From Sabethes cyaneus (lineage: Eukaryota; Arthropoda; Insecta; Diptera; Culicidae): DNA of 64,000 nt. Position numbers and translations under genes: made by a program. The notes beneath the pieces were generated by a model. That model did not search any database. It was not told the DNA's origin and saw only the letters and a program-made list of their open reading frames with translations. The stretch lies in the NCBI RefSeq assembly GCF_943734655.1, contig NC_071355.1, positions 28,272,464 through 28,336,463 on the forward strand. The letters run 5' to 3'. Below are positions 38,661 through 49,980 of this stretch, in pieces. Every line of letters begins with the position of its first letter. The first letter of the stretch is position 1.

Positions 38661-39620
38661 GAAATCAAATCCAAGTGGGGCCACCTAGAGAGTCAATTAG
38701 TTTCCACTGTTTGCATATCTTTTTTCTCAGTTCTTCCAATGTTCTTTCTTCACAAAAACACATTGAACACATGAAAGGCGGGAAAAGGGTGGCGCCATTG
38801 ATAAGGCGGAGGCTCAAAAACGTAAAAAAGGCTATAGGACAAGAAGACAGATTTACAAGTGACTGGGAACAACTGAAGGGGGAACTGACCAAGAGTAGAC
38901 ACATTCAAATGAAGAAGAAGGGGTTTGTTTCTTGCATTATGAGAATTTTTGTTACAACAACAAATATACAAGTGACTGAGAGGCAAATGAGCCCCGAGAA
39001 AGATCGGGCAATCAGCTAGTGTACTCTATATTTAGGTCACACCACGGGGCCTGTATGCCTTTGTCTCGTCCGTGTAATCACATAAGCTGCTTCGTACGTA
39101 GTTTTCAGAATTTACGCGACTATTTTCATGCATAGTTTTGGATTCGCGAGGATTTTTTCAGGTAAATTTAGGAATTTACGCGGTTTGATACACCAATTTT
39201 GCGATTTTTACCCGGATTTTGGAACTTATACGTTTTTTACGCGGAATGTATTCTTCGTATAAACCCCTTCTTCAGTGTAGGAATATAGAAATAAAGCAAC
39301 GAGCCAGATTTTTTGTAAAAGGAGAGCTTGATGGCAAGATTCTTCAATACAAGTTAACTAAATAATACCAAAAAATGTTGATAGCAGTTTTTGGCTGTCC
39401 CAGATGTAGGAATAGCTAAAGACATTATCTATCTCTTCGTAAAAAAATTTACAACAAGTTAGATACTAGTCTAAATTCTACGGTAACCACATTCTGGCAC
39501 AGGTCGATTGCCATACCACGGTATAAAAATGTGTGTCCTTTCAACTCAATTCCTATCCATCCCTAGCCGATGAGCCACATGGACTGACTCTAGTCAATTT
39601 GTTGTCCCAAAATAGAACCT
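38661..39620. other. Gene-free stretch
   Basis: No supported gene. The frame at 38675-39019 is Lys/Arg-rich without a motif, and its complement is also open. The patch at 39100-39265 is described separately. Confidence 0.45.
39100..39265. repeat. TTTACGCG-word repeat patch
   Basis: The word TTTACGCG (or TTACGCG) recurs at irregular spacing, alternating with AT-rich filler such as GGATTTTT. A similar patch is at 8060-8110 (CTTTACGCGAATTTCGGCAT). Probably an old, diverged repeat. Confidence 0.45.
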
Positions 39621-41025
39621 ACCGTTTAAAATCAAAACCAGTCTAGACCATGTTGAAAAGTGGTGCTCCTTTCGATGTCCAACATGGCAACGCCGGCTTC
39701 GCTGTGGCCTCGCTCGTTGGAATGAAATTAACAAAGAAAAAAAAAAACACTAAACCCGATCGCGCTTCGCTCGCGAAGGAGCTCTGCAACACAGCGAAAA
39801 AAAGGCCAACAAAATAATGCTGACGTTGAATCCTGAAATATCGCACCCTTTTTTAGCCGTTCCTTGATACAAGTCGAAGTCCCGTACAAACACGAACGCC
39901 GTGTGTATATAAATATATGCAAGCCAAGTGGAGGTATTCAACGGGAGCTGCGTTGGCTGGCTGGCAAAACGCGATGACTCGGCTTTTGTCTCCTTCCACG
40001 AAATACCAATACCAGCAGAAACAACTTACGGGTGGACGCTCCTTGCTGTTGCGCCGAGTCGCAAGTGCGCAATCGTGCCATGGTTTATTTTTAGGCCACC
40101 AACTCATGGCCAACTCGGCGCGATCCTCCGACGGCTGTTGATTGCTTGGCGTTGTTGGTGCTCCGTGATGCTGGCTGCAAGGATGATGTGATGATCGGAT
40201 GAATAAAAAGGAGTCACCTCGACGAAGCAACCAAAGTCACATAGCAACGTCGCGACGGTGGATGCAGTTTCCGGGTGGTGACAGGCAGGGGTGTGCAGCA
40301 GGACCATTCGCACGGTACCGTCGAGTCGACGTGTATGACATATTTTCCACAAAGAGCTCGTTTATGCTCCTTCTCGCTGCGCTGCGGGTGCGCTCGCGGG
40401 TAGTGCTCGACGGGGGTGCTGCGGGGTAGGGGATTGAATGCGGTATGCTCCTTTTTCGTCCGACTGGGGCTGGGCCTGGGGCTGCTGAAGGGATTTCGAA
40501 TATTGTGTTGGTAGTACCGAGAAGTGAAACACGGATTCTTGGGTTTTGTTTTATACTGTTGCCATAAAATATCATTATTTCATTTCTGTATTCTCTGCGA
40601 GCTGCGGGCTTGTTCCAAGGACCAGCTATCCCGCTGACAGTGAATGTTAAAAAAGTTAGCACATTGCGGCTAGATTTTACCGTATGTTTCTCTGGCGTGC
40701 CCAGGTGGGGGCACATGCCCCACCTTCTCTGTTAAATTTATTGAAACATAAAATATTTTCTGTTTCCTAGAAGTCCGCAGTTTTTGATTACATGAGTTAC
40801 ATCATAAGAAACTATTTGGTCTACGTTGATTGGTTTATGGGATATGAATTTTTAAGTTAGGCAAATATTCAGGAAAACCAAATTTTTCAGCTAAAACTCA
40901 GGAACAACAAAAAATGTTATCAGGACAATTTTATCGATAACAGATTAGAAATTGATAAACAGGAAACAAATTCCTTGTGGCAGAACATAATTTTCCAACT
41001 TTTCTTTGCAGTTTTCCATCATTAC
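39621..41025. other. GC-richer gene-free stretch
   Basis: Between 39.65 and 40.73 kb composition is clearly less AT-rich, and several overlapping 60-160-codon frames are open on both strands. None has a recognisable domain, and overlapping frames on both strands argue against each being real. Possible host noncoding sequence. From 40.74 kb AT-rich DNA returns. Confidence 0.4.
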
Positions 41026-41186
41026 TTCACTTAAAATTGGATTTAAAATCGCAATTGTATGGACATGAAATTGGATTTGAATTACACTTCAAATTATGCT
41101 CGGAGCTCGACTTGATACTGGACTTGAAATTGGACTTGAATTCGGTGTTGAAATTGGGCATGGAATTTGAATTAAATTTCAACTTA
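41026..41186. repeat. Degenerate minisatellite, GAAATTGGACTT-type
   Basis: Plus-strand units such as AAATTGGATTTAAAATCG, GACTTGAAATTGGACTTGAA and GTTGAAATTGGGCATGGAA. It abuts the left terminus of the mariner relic at 41187. Confidence 0.7.
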
Positions 41187-42125
41187 CAGGGTGAGTATAC
41201 TAATAACTGTCAGTGCTTTTTGGACGTGTTTAATTAAAAATGGGTTAATCATAGATGTGTCTGTATATTTTTCGTTTAAAGTGTATTCAAATTTCAACAC
41301 TGCTTGCAAGTTTGTTTCCAATTTTCATTCGTTTAAGCGCGGTGGTAATCATGAACGCAAAGAGGGAATTTGTGATTTGAAAAATTTTCGAAGCTGAAGC
41401 CACTCAGAATAAAAAGGAAGCCGGTTCTTGGAAAATACACCCCAAATTTGGCCGTAAACGCACTGTGAAGACACCGGGAGCCATCAAACGAGCAAGAGTG
41501 CGAATTCGATGAAAACCAAGATGACTATAATGGCCAAGGAGCTGGAAATTTCGTAGTTAACTATGAAGAATATTTTGAAAGATGATCTTCAATTGATTCC
41601 ATACAAAAAAGGGTTTGACTGAAAAGCAGAAGGTTGCAAGTGTTGACAGATGTCGGCAGTTGATTAAGCGGCATGGTGATTGAGACATTCTGTTTTAGGA
41701 AACTAAATGTTAAATAGATAATGTTTTGAAGAACCGTTTGCTTCCCATCGTCAAAAATCACATACTGCTTCCAACAAAATTCTGCACCGTCTCACCAGGC
41801 AAAAGGTACACAGGCTTGGTGTCAGTACAACTCGCTCGATTTTATTTCCTCAAAAGAGTGGCCTGTCTCTTCGTTTGATTTGAATCCTCTCGATTTCTTT
41901 GCATGGGGTTACATGCTCGGCAAACTAAGGAACACCAAAGGAGAGACTATGGATATTTCCAAGCAACGTTTGGAGAAGACTTGGGATGCAATGCCCTAGG
42001 ATATCGTGCGTGCCAGCTGTAGTGCTTTTCAACAACGACTGCAACTGGTAATTAAAGCAAAGGGAGAAAAATTTGAATTGGAATAATTTAAGACAAATGA
42101 CCAAAAAAGACTTTACACGTAATCA
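41187..42125 (+). pseudogene. Dead D37D mariner-like transposon, copy 1
   Basis: The left terminus CAGGGTGAGTATACTAATAA follows a TA (41185-41186), and similar termini bound copy 2 at 58099-59700. The transposase is readable in pieces. A helix-turn-helix part lies near 41545-41610 (MAKELEIS, then MKNILKDDLQLIPYKK). EKQKVASVDRCRQLIKRHGD follows near 41620, then the second catalytic box near 41775 reading QQNSAPSH, where Asp is Asn. The third is near 41890 (FDLNPLDFFAWGYM). There are 37 residues between the second and third positions, the D37D spacing. The end reads QRLQLVIKAKGEKFELE near 42040. Stops, frameshifts and the Asp-to-Asn change make it inactive. The right terminus seems lost after about 42120. 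Confidence 0.85.
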
Positions 42126-42893
42126 GTGGTTGGAGAACTCGCGAAAAAATGCTTGTTTGAATCGATGAACATCCCTCATGAACATATAGGGTATTGTCGT
42201 TATCGTCGGGCCACTGTTATGGTCGGGCCACCACGATTTTACAGTTTTAGTAACTCATGATATCTATGATACAACCATTGTAAAACTTCTTACTGTGATA
42301 GCTAACTTTTCACAACATTGTGAGTTTCAATTGTGTATTCAAAACACCCGTACTGAATTCAATGACTAAATCTTACAAAAAAAGTTTTCCAGGCGCAATG
42401 AACTTTTCTTCAAGAAATGATTCATGAAATGCAATTATCGAGATACATTTTGAAAATGTATGAAGTGTGTTGTGCTGCACATGAAGAGTATAGAAAAATC
42501 CCTTCCAGTAAGGTGTTTGGGAAGGCTAAGGTGAAATACTAGAAAAGCGCTATTTGTAAAGGTCGGGCCACTTGAGTAGTCATGGTTGGGCCACCATAAT
42601 ATTAAGTGCAGAAGTCCAATAATCGCTAGAGAATGCCAGTCACGTAAAATGTGATGAAATAAAACAAAATTAATACGACAAAAACCTAGATTTTCATTGT
42701 TTTTTTATTGTAGTTGTACATTTCAGGAAAGGCGATTGTAGCAATATTTATTTTACAAGATCGCCAAAATTTCGCAAAAATGCAATTAAAAATAGGGTAT
42801 TTGTACCTATATGAGCTGTTGTTCACGGAATTCATTCTTTTCATGTCTCTATATAGAATTTCAATACGTATCTATACCTATAAAGAAGGATTT

Positions 42894-42945
42894 CTGTCTG
42901 TCTGTCTGTCTGTCTGTCGGTCTGTCTGTCTGTCTGTCTGTCTGT
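42894..42945. repeat. CTGT tetranucleotide microsatellite
   Basis: About 13 CTGT units with one CGGT variant, 23 bases inside the Helitron 5' end. Confidence 0.9.
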
Positions 42946-43059
42946 CCGTATGTTCCTTATAGAATCGAAAACTACAGAACCAATCGGCATGAAAATATGC
43001 ATGTAGAGGTTTTTTGGGGCCAGGAAAGGTTTTAGTGATGGTTAGAAACCCCTCCCCCC

Positions 43060-44600
43060 ACTAAGAGGGGGGGCTCCCATACAATTGAAACACAAATTTC
43101 TGCATAACTCGACAACTAATCAAGCAAATAGAACAAAATTTGGCATGTGGGTGTTTCCGGTGACAAGAATTTATTCTATGGTAAATTGAGACCCCTCCCC
43201 TCTTTATAAGGGGAATTATAACTCCTCTCCTCTTTAAAAGGGGGGGGCTTCCATACAAATTTCCTCATAACTCGAGAACTAATCAAGCAAATGGAACCAA
43301 ATTTGGCATGTGAAGGTTTTCGAGGGCAAGAATATTTTCTATAGTAAATTAGGACCCCTCCCCACTTTAAGAGGGGGGGCTCCTGTACCAAAGAAACACA
43401 ATTTTCCTCATAACTCGAGAACTAATCAAGCAAATGGAACCAAATTTGACACGTGGGTGTTCTTGGAGACAAAAATTCTTTCTATGATGAACTGGGACCC
43501 CTCTTCACTTTAGGAGGGGGGGCTCCTATACAAATGAAATACAAATTTCCTCATAACTCGAGAGATAATCAAGCAAATGAAACCAAATTTGGCATGTGAA
43601 AGTTTTCGAGGGCAAGAATATTTTCTATGGTGAATTAGGACCCCTCCCAACTTTAAGAGGGGGGGGCTCCTATACAAACGAAATACAAATTTCCTCATAA
43701 CTCGAGAACTAATCAAGCAAATGGAACCAAATTTGGCACGTGGGTGTTTTTGGAGACAAAAATTTTTTCAATGATGAATTGGGACCCCTACCCACTTTAG
43801 GAGGGGGGGCTCCTATACAAATGAAATTCAAATTTCCTCATAACTCGAGAACTAACCAAGCAAATAGAACCAAATTTGGCATGTGGAGGTTTCTGGAGGC
43901 AAAAATATTTTCTATGGTGAATTAGGACCCCTCCCAACTTTACGAGGGGGTGCTTCTACACAAATAAAATACAAATTTCCTCATAATTCGAGAACTAATC
44001 AAGCAAATGGAACCATATTTGGCATGTGGGTGTTTTTGTAGGCAAGAATATTTTCTATGGTATATTCTCTATGGATTTCCCTACTTTAAGAGGGGGGGGG
44101 GGGGCTCCTATACAAATGAAAAACAAATTTCCTCATAACTCGAGAACTAATCAAGCAAATGGAACCAAATTTGACATGTAAGTGGTTTTGGACGCAATAT
44201 TTTTTCTATGGTGAATTGAGACCCCTCTCTTCTTTAGAAAGCGAGTTATGGCCCATCTCCCCTTTAAGAGTGTGGGCTTCCATACAAATGAAATGCAAAT
44301 TTCCTCTTATCTCGAGAACTAATCAATCAAATGGAACCAAATTTGGCATGTGGGAGTTTTAGATGGCAGAAATTTTTTCTATGGTGAATTACGACCCCTT
44401 CCCCTTTTAAGAGGGGAGCTCCCATACAAATGAAATTCAAATTTCCTTATAACTTGAGAACTAATCAAGCAAATGGAACCAAATTTGGTATGTGGGAGAT
44501 TTTGGAGTCTTGAATTCATTTTATGATAGTTAGAGACCTCTCACCTCTGTGGTGAGACTCTCATACAAATAAAACAGAAATTTTTGTGAAACACAAAAAC
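43060..44600. repeat. Minisatellite of about 11 units inside the Helitron
   Basis: The anchor CTCGAGAACTAATCAAGCAA recurs with start positions 43108, 43271, 43424, 43557, 43701, 43844, 43987, 44139, 44311 and 44453, plus a decayed one near 44596. Spacings are 133-172 bases and most often about 143. Each unit also has GGAACCAAATTTGGCATGTG, a TTTTCTATGGTGAATT stretch, GACCCCTCCC and a G-run of varying length (7-11). Length variation lies mostly in the G-run and in an extra CCTCTTTAAAAGG segment. Units differ by a few to many substitutions. Confidence 0.92.
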
Positions 44601-45050
44601 TAATCGAACTCGAGAAATTCGAGACTCTTCCATAAAACGTTAGTCAATACAAGACCACAAAAACTATCTATAGTAACACTAGATCATTCAGGACGAGACG
44701 GTCGCGAGTGTTGCCGGTGACCCGCCGTCGGAAGCGCCGCCCACTGGGGGACTTGCAAAACTCGAGATTGTGACAAAGATCATCCGAGATTCATTATTTA
44801 TGTACAACACAGGTTAATTTGTGGCAATACGAAGTTTGTCGGGTCAGCTAGTGTCTTATATTTTCTGCGGTGGCCCAACCTGTACAACATGGCCTGACTA
44901 TGACAACATTTTTTGTCTTCACGTAAATGCCTATAACTTTTTTATTTTTCAAGCAATCAGTTCAAAATTTTCCGGAAATATACCTTATTCTTAGACCTTT
45001 GCGAATGTTATGGGCGAATTCCAAAACGTGGCCCAACCACGACGACACTC

Positions 45051-45244
45051 CCTTACTATTCGCCTACCTTGCCGATAATGCATCCGCCGGCTTTAAATCT
45101 CATCTCGAACATAACCTCATCGTGAACATCGGAGTTCATTCAAAAATTGAATGTAGCAAATTGAGAGTGGTCGATTTAGCGGGTTTAGAATACTCGGGGA
45201 CGCCGGAAAGTATTCAAAATAGTATCACCATAAAAAGAGATTAG
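45051..45244 (+). pseudogene. Short kinesin-motor-like fragment
   Basis: The frame reads LIVNIGVHSKIECSKLRVVD followed by LAGLEYSGTPE and a stop after about 20 further residues. The string SKLRVVDLAGLE is close to the kinesin switch II region (usually DLAGSE), and the preceding LIVNIGV strand lies where that beta strand should be; a SH pair (FKSHLEH) precedes it where SSRSH would be. P-loop and switch I are not found nearby. It begins within or at the edge of the TIR element ending at 45053. It could be a relic of a kinesin gene (perhaps of the Nod/kinesin-10 type) or a coincidence; no start or splice site was fixed. Confidence 0.35.
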
Positions 45245-45288
45245 TTTAAAGTAGTGTTAGTTACTTTAGTAGCAATAGAAGGTGTTCC

Positions 45289-45661
45289 CAGCTAGCACCA
45301 ACTCGTATATCAATGTACGAAAACTGTCATAAATATCTCCTAACAAACTCGAAATCGTAGCTAAAGCTGGATAAAGTGGGATCAAGTTGATTTTCTGTCG
45401 TATATAATGATAATGACTGACATACATACGATTTTCAGCACAAAATCGTAGAGTAGTACGGAGCGACTCGCGCTTAATCGGATATTATCGTATATAAACA
45501 CTTATATAGTCGTAACGCTCAAAATTATTCGTAATCACGTATATCGCCTCCAAAATAGTACGGATATGCCAATTTTGCGCATGAAATACGATTTATTTAG
45601 CATGTATATCTGTGCGTAATGCTGATTTTTACCATTTTTATACATATGAAAATGCTAGCTG
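45289..45661. mobile_element. Possible 373-bp MITE with CAGCTAGCA ends
   Basis: CAGCTAGCA at 45289-45297 is matched by TGCTAGCTG at 45653-45661. The inverted repeat is only 9 bp and no target-site duplication is certain, so the call is tentative. The interior repeats CGTATAT words. Confidence 0.4.
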
Positions 45662-46120
45662 AGTTTTTCTCGCACTTTTGTGTTGCACACGAAATTCGTA
45701 TATTCAGCGATGCTATGAAGCGTGAATGTATACGGTTTATTAGTTATAGGTGAATTGAACCTTACGCATCTCTGTTTTTCTCATGATAAAACCGTTTGCC
45801 GATGCTCGGCGTATATGTTCATTTTGCGAATTTTCCAACCTCTGCACGTAATACACTTAAAATTATAATTCATGCAAGCGTCTTATTTTTGTGATCATTT
45901 GTTATAGCATATTCACAGGTGGACTACCGTGAACGTACCATATTCTGCGCAGTTAAGACATTTTTATGATTCTTCCGCTATTCTAAGTATTCTAGATTTA
46001 AATTAACAACGTGGATAGCAGCAGCGTGTAGTGCTACGGTCTATAATATCTAAAAAATATGGGAATTATAGGTCGACCAACAATTGAGTATATTTTTCGT
46101 TTTGTAAACTTATCCACGGT

Positions 46121-47082
46121 GCCTAATTCTGCTAACTTTCTTGCCCATGTTCCTAATTCTGTGCATGTTTGCTCCTAATTCTGCGCATCCAAAAAGTGGA
46201 AACAAATACTCCTGCCATGCTGTGCATGTCTTTATACGCTGAAAGCACACCAAAAAATCCGACACAAGCTATTACCATAATTAAATCCATGATCCGGCCT
46301 TCTTGTGCTGTCCGGGTGGCAAAGGAATATTGTTATCATTTTGATTGCCTCATTTTAAATATTTTATTCTCGATAACGTGAAGGGCGAATTGATTCGGGT
46401 TTTCTGCATACTGAACATTACACTTAAGAATAATACTAAAAATTGTGTTTTCATATAGAAACCACTTCCCCACTCTCTGGCAGCCCCATGAGATTGGAGA
46501 TTGAAAAAAAATAGAAGACATGGTTTCATGAATTGACGCTCGTAGGTACGGACCCCGAGACACAGTTGAAGATTCTACTTGAATTTGTATACCTCTATAC
46601 CTCAGCTATTTGAGTGAGGTTGCGTATTCTTTCGCGATTTCTTCGTAGGATACATTACTACGCAGAATTCGGAACATGAATAAAAAATCTGTGCTTAAAT
46701 CTGCGCATTATTGCATCGCATTTTTCTAAGGAAAGCAATGCATGCAATCACTCTTTTTGTCTAAAACATGACTAAAACTAAGTATTCTTTCTAATTATGC
46801 TGGGTAATTTGATCTTTGCAAATAATTTCGATCATAAATTAGTTAATTTTCTAGAAGGACAATCTTAGCGTTGGCGCTAACGACGATGTTTTATGCCATA
46901 TAAAATACTTTCAGTTTCACGTTAAATTGTTTCGCTCTCAAACATTATGGCCCGTTTGTGCGTAATACATTTATAAAAACAGACATTTATAAAAATAACG
47001 CAATGATCATAGTTATGCACAATGTTAAAAAATACTTATATAAAAAAATGCGCAGAATTAGGAGCTGCGCAGAATTAGGAGC
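46121..47082. repeat. Inverted-repeat element with CCTAATTCTGCGCA words
   Basis: CCTAATTCTGC words occur three times at the left (46122, 46152, 46173; the last is GCTCCTAATTCTGCGCAT). The complement, ATGCGCAGAATTAGGAGC, occurs twice in tandem at the right (47048 and 47066). A weaker internal pair lies near 46655-46710. The interior is AT-rich and noncoding. The layout resembles a MITE with multimeric termini; the exact boundaries and target duplication are unresolved. Confidence 0.55.
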
Positions 47083-47089
47083 GGTCACG

Positions 47090-48730
47090 GTACTGACAGG
47101 TAGTCCATCTCTGCTCTCCAGAAATAGAAGCAAAAATAGGAAAAATGAGATAGAAAGAGAAAAACGGAAATGAACACGAAGGAAAACGTGTGAAATAGCT
47201 GTAGAAGAAAACGAGAGAAACGAGAAAGAAGGAAACAGATGACAGAAAAAGATGAATAAACGGATAGAAAAAAAGAAAAATGAGAGAAAAGAAAGAAAAC
47301 CCCTAAATAAAACAATTAAAAAATTATAAACTGATCAAAAACAGAAAATAAGCGGGACAAAACAGGAGAAAAAACGTGATAGAAGGAGGAAAAGAAATGG
47401 AAAAAACATTGAAGCAGATGAATGGAGAAACCAGAAGAGAAAAAGTGGAAAAACGGAACAGAATAGAAAATAAAATGAAGAAAAAAATAAAAACAGAATC
47501 AAAAAGGATAAATCTGAAAAGAAAAACAGGACGGGACAGAAATGGAGGAAAAGCATAATTATATGACGAAGAACGGTACACACGAACGAAAAAAAACGAA
47601 CAAAAAACGGGATTGAAAAGAACTTAGAAAACGAAAAGACGAAACAAAAAATGGAAAAATCAGATGGAAAAACGCATCAAAAGTTGTACAAACGTGTTAC
47701 ATGAAGAGGATGCAAGAGAGAAAGGAATGAAAACTAGCATGAAAAAAAACATGACAGAATGGGCGGGCAGCCAGGACATAAGAAAAGAAGACAAAAACGG
47801 AAAAGAATAAAACGAGATAAAAAGAGAAACAAAAAAGAAGGAAAACTAGAAGAAAAAACGAAAAGATGGGACAGAAAAAAATGGAGAACGGAGAAATGGA
47901 GAAAAGTACTTCTTTTCTCTAAAGAAAACGAAGAAAATAAAACAAAATGCTAAATAGAACAGAAATAGAGAGCAGACGAGACAAAAGACTAGAGAAAACG
48001 TGTTAGAAGGAGAAAAGGCGACAACATTGAAACAGGAGAATGGAGAAACGAGAAGATAAAGGGGCAAAACAGAGCAGAAAAACAAATAAAATAGAAAGGA
48101 AAAAATTGCACAGAAAACAACAGGGCTAAAGCTGAGAAGAATAAAAACTTCACAGAAAAGAAGCAAAAGCAATTAATAAGAGGAAGAACGAAACAGATGA
48201 ATGAAGAAATAAAAACTAACCACGAACGAACAAAACACGGGATAGAAAAGGAGCTAGAAAGCGAAAAATAACGAAACAAAAAAAGAGGAAACAGAAAAAT
48301 GAAACAAAAGGATAAAAGTGGAGGAGAAAGAAAACGTAGAAACTACAAAATTACAACGAGGAAAAATGCGAGAGCCAAAAGAATAAAAAGTGGCATGAAA
48401 AAAGAAAACTAAACTAAAGAAACACGTGACTGAATTGGAGAAAATGGGACATAATAAGGAAAAAAATGGAAAAGAAGAAAACGGGACAGAAGAAGAAACA
48501 GGAAAGAAGGAAAACAAGAAGAAAAATGAAGGAAAATGAGAAAATTAGACAGAAAAAGATGAAGAACGGATGACAAAAATGGAGAAAAATGGGAGAAAAG
48601 TCGAAAGAACCTCAACGAAAATTAAGAAAACAATAAAGAACATGATAAATTGAACAGAAATAGAAAAACGGGATAAAAAAGGAAAAGAAAAGGAGAAAAT
48701 ATTGGAGCCGGAGAATTAAGTAACGAGAAG
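47090..48730. repeat. Long purine-rich strand-biased tract
   Basis: About 1.6 kb in which the plus strand is overwhelmingly A and G, with recurring words such as GAAAAACGGGACAGAAAA, AATGGAGAAAA and GAAGAAAAACG. It is not a clean tandem repeat; units drift and no fixed period is visible. The Phe/Ser-rich minus-strand frames and Lys/Glu-rich plus-strand frames follow from composition and are not genes. Confidence 0.8.
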
Positions 48731-49190
48731 GCCATTTCAAATCATTTTCAAAGTTTTTGTCACTCCCCCCCCCCTTGGAAATTGGTTGGCTTGAAAAATC
48801 GGGGGACAAAAAAATAATTTGTAGGTTAAATGAGTTAAATTTTTTTTATAAAAGCAATTGTCTGCGGGCTCTACAGCCTGAAAAACTCGAAAAATGAGTG
48901 TACGAGTTGAGTTAACACTTCTAGCAGGAAATAAAAATGGAAGTTCAAACAGTGGAATTTCTGAAAATCGGGCAAAAAAATTGTTTTTTGTTTTTGTTTT
49001 TTTGTTCATAGATTTTTGCATGAAAAATAACGTAAATATTAAAAGCAAGAATAGATTTGGTTTTCACGTTTAAACTTTAAGTAAAAATGCCTAAAATCCA
49101 TATTTTTTTGATCGATTAAAAAATTCTCTTGGTTTTTTTTCGCCCCCCCCCCTTCAGTGGCTCGACACCGGAAGGACAAAAATTTTTTTA
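48731..49190. other. Spacer with two C-homopolymer marks
   Basis: This interrupts the purine tract. It contains poly-C runs at about 48767 and 49143, the second next to GGCTCGACACCGGAAGGAC. No coding or transposon motif was recognised. It may be an element inserted into the tract. Confidence 0.4.
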
Positions 49191-49194
49191 AATA

Positions 49195-49281
49195 TTTGTA
49201 ATGGCCAAGTGGAAGTGGAAAAACAGGACGTGACCGAAAAAAAAAGAAAGAAAAATGAACAAACCAGAAGTGAAAAGAAGA

Positions 49282-49328
<47 letters not shown>

Positions 49329-49545
49329 GGGGAGAGAGAGGAAATGAGAAAACAAGGGAAAAAGATGTCAAACGAGAGATACAAACGGAGAAAATTGGGA
49401 TAAAAAACGGGGAAATGGGATAGAAGAAATGAAAACAGGAAAACGGACTAAAGGAAATGGTAAAACACAAGAGAAAAAGAAAAACGGGATAGTAAAGGAA
49501 ATCCAGAGAGGAAAAGGAAAAAATACATTGCCAAAAATACATTAT
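49195..49545. repeat. Purine-rich tract, continued, with GA microsatellite
   Basis: Same wording as 47.1-48.7 kb (GAAAAACGGGAT, AATGGGATAGAAG), with a GA run at about 49285-49345 carrying a few GGGA interruptions. Confidence 0.75.
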
Positions 49546-49980
49546 TATCGTCATGGCAGTATGCAAAAAGCGTAACGTATAAACTTCGAGATAACGAACA
49601 ATCGAGATTTACGCACAAGTCATAAATGTGTTCAACTCGTTGCAGGGCATAACCCAAAATGCAAATGATTTGAAAATAATCAGGCTCTGATTGCGGTGGA
49701 ACATGATCACGTTGCATTTCAGGACAATAATTGTTAGTAAATTTTTTCGTGCACCGTGCTTCAAATGACTCGATCATTTGTTGAAGTCTCAAGCAGTCAA
49801 GTACGGTTTTTATAGACTGGTATATCTTAATGTCGTCAACATAAAACAAGCGGGATCTAGTTAGTAAGTTAGTACTATTATAGAGAACTCGTTGATAAAT
49901 AACACGGTGTGACAAAATTTTTTTTTTAAATATACTTTGCAAGTGACCTAGTGTACGTTGTTAGTCGCATCTAGTACATA

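Larger units (their letters stand above)
42871..44851 (+). mobile_element. Non-autonomous Helitron with internal minisatellite
   Basis: It starts TCTATACCTATAAAGAAGG directly after an A and ends GTCGGGTCAGCTAG directly before a T. This is the Helitron rule (insertion between A and T, 5' TC, 3' CTAG, no duplication), and these terminal words are those of common insect Helitrons. It contains no Rep/helicase. Inside are a CTGT tetranucleotide run and about 11 minisatellite units. It would depend on an autonomous Helitron for rolling-circle movement. Confidence 0.85.
42189..45053. mobile_element. TA-flanked noncoding element with GGGCCAC subterminal repeats
   Basis: The left end GGGTATTGTCGTTATCGTCG and the right end (complement GGGAGTGTCGTCGTGGTTGG) are imperfect inverted repeats, each next to TA. 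The word GGTCGGGCCACC is repeated near the left end (42221, 42559, 42585) and in complement near the right (GTGGCCCAACC at 44871 and 45029; GGCCTGACTATG at 44891). It has no transposase. A Helitron has inserted into it, so the host element itself is only about 0.9 kb. Confidence 0.7.

Noticed and set aside
38675..39019. 114-codon Lys/Arg-rich frame
   Set aside because: No domain, complementary strand open in two frames, sits between repeat blocks.
39643..40716. Frames up to 159 codons on both strands
   Set aside because: Sense and antisense frames overlap extensively and no motif or splice structure favours one.
43060..44600. Regularly spaced repeats that might suggest a CRISPR array
   Set aside because: Units are about 143 bp, diverged along their whole length with no unique spacers, lie inside a Helitron, and the genome is eukaryotic.
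47085..49566. Several 60-175-codon Phe/Ser-rich minus-strand frames
   Set aside because: They follow from the purine bias of the plus strand (few stop codons in TTT/TCT-rich reading).
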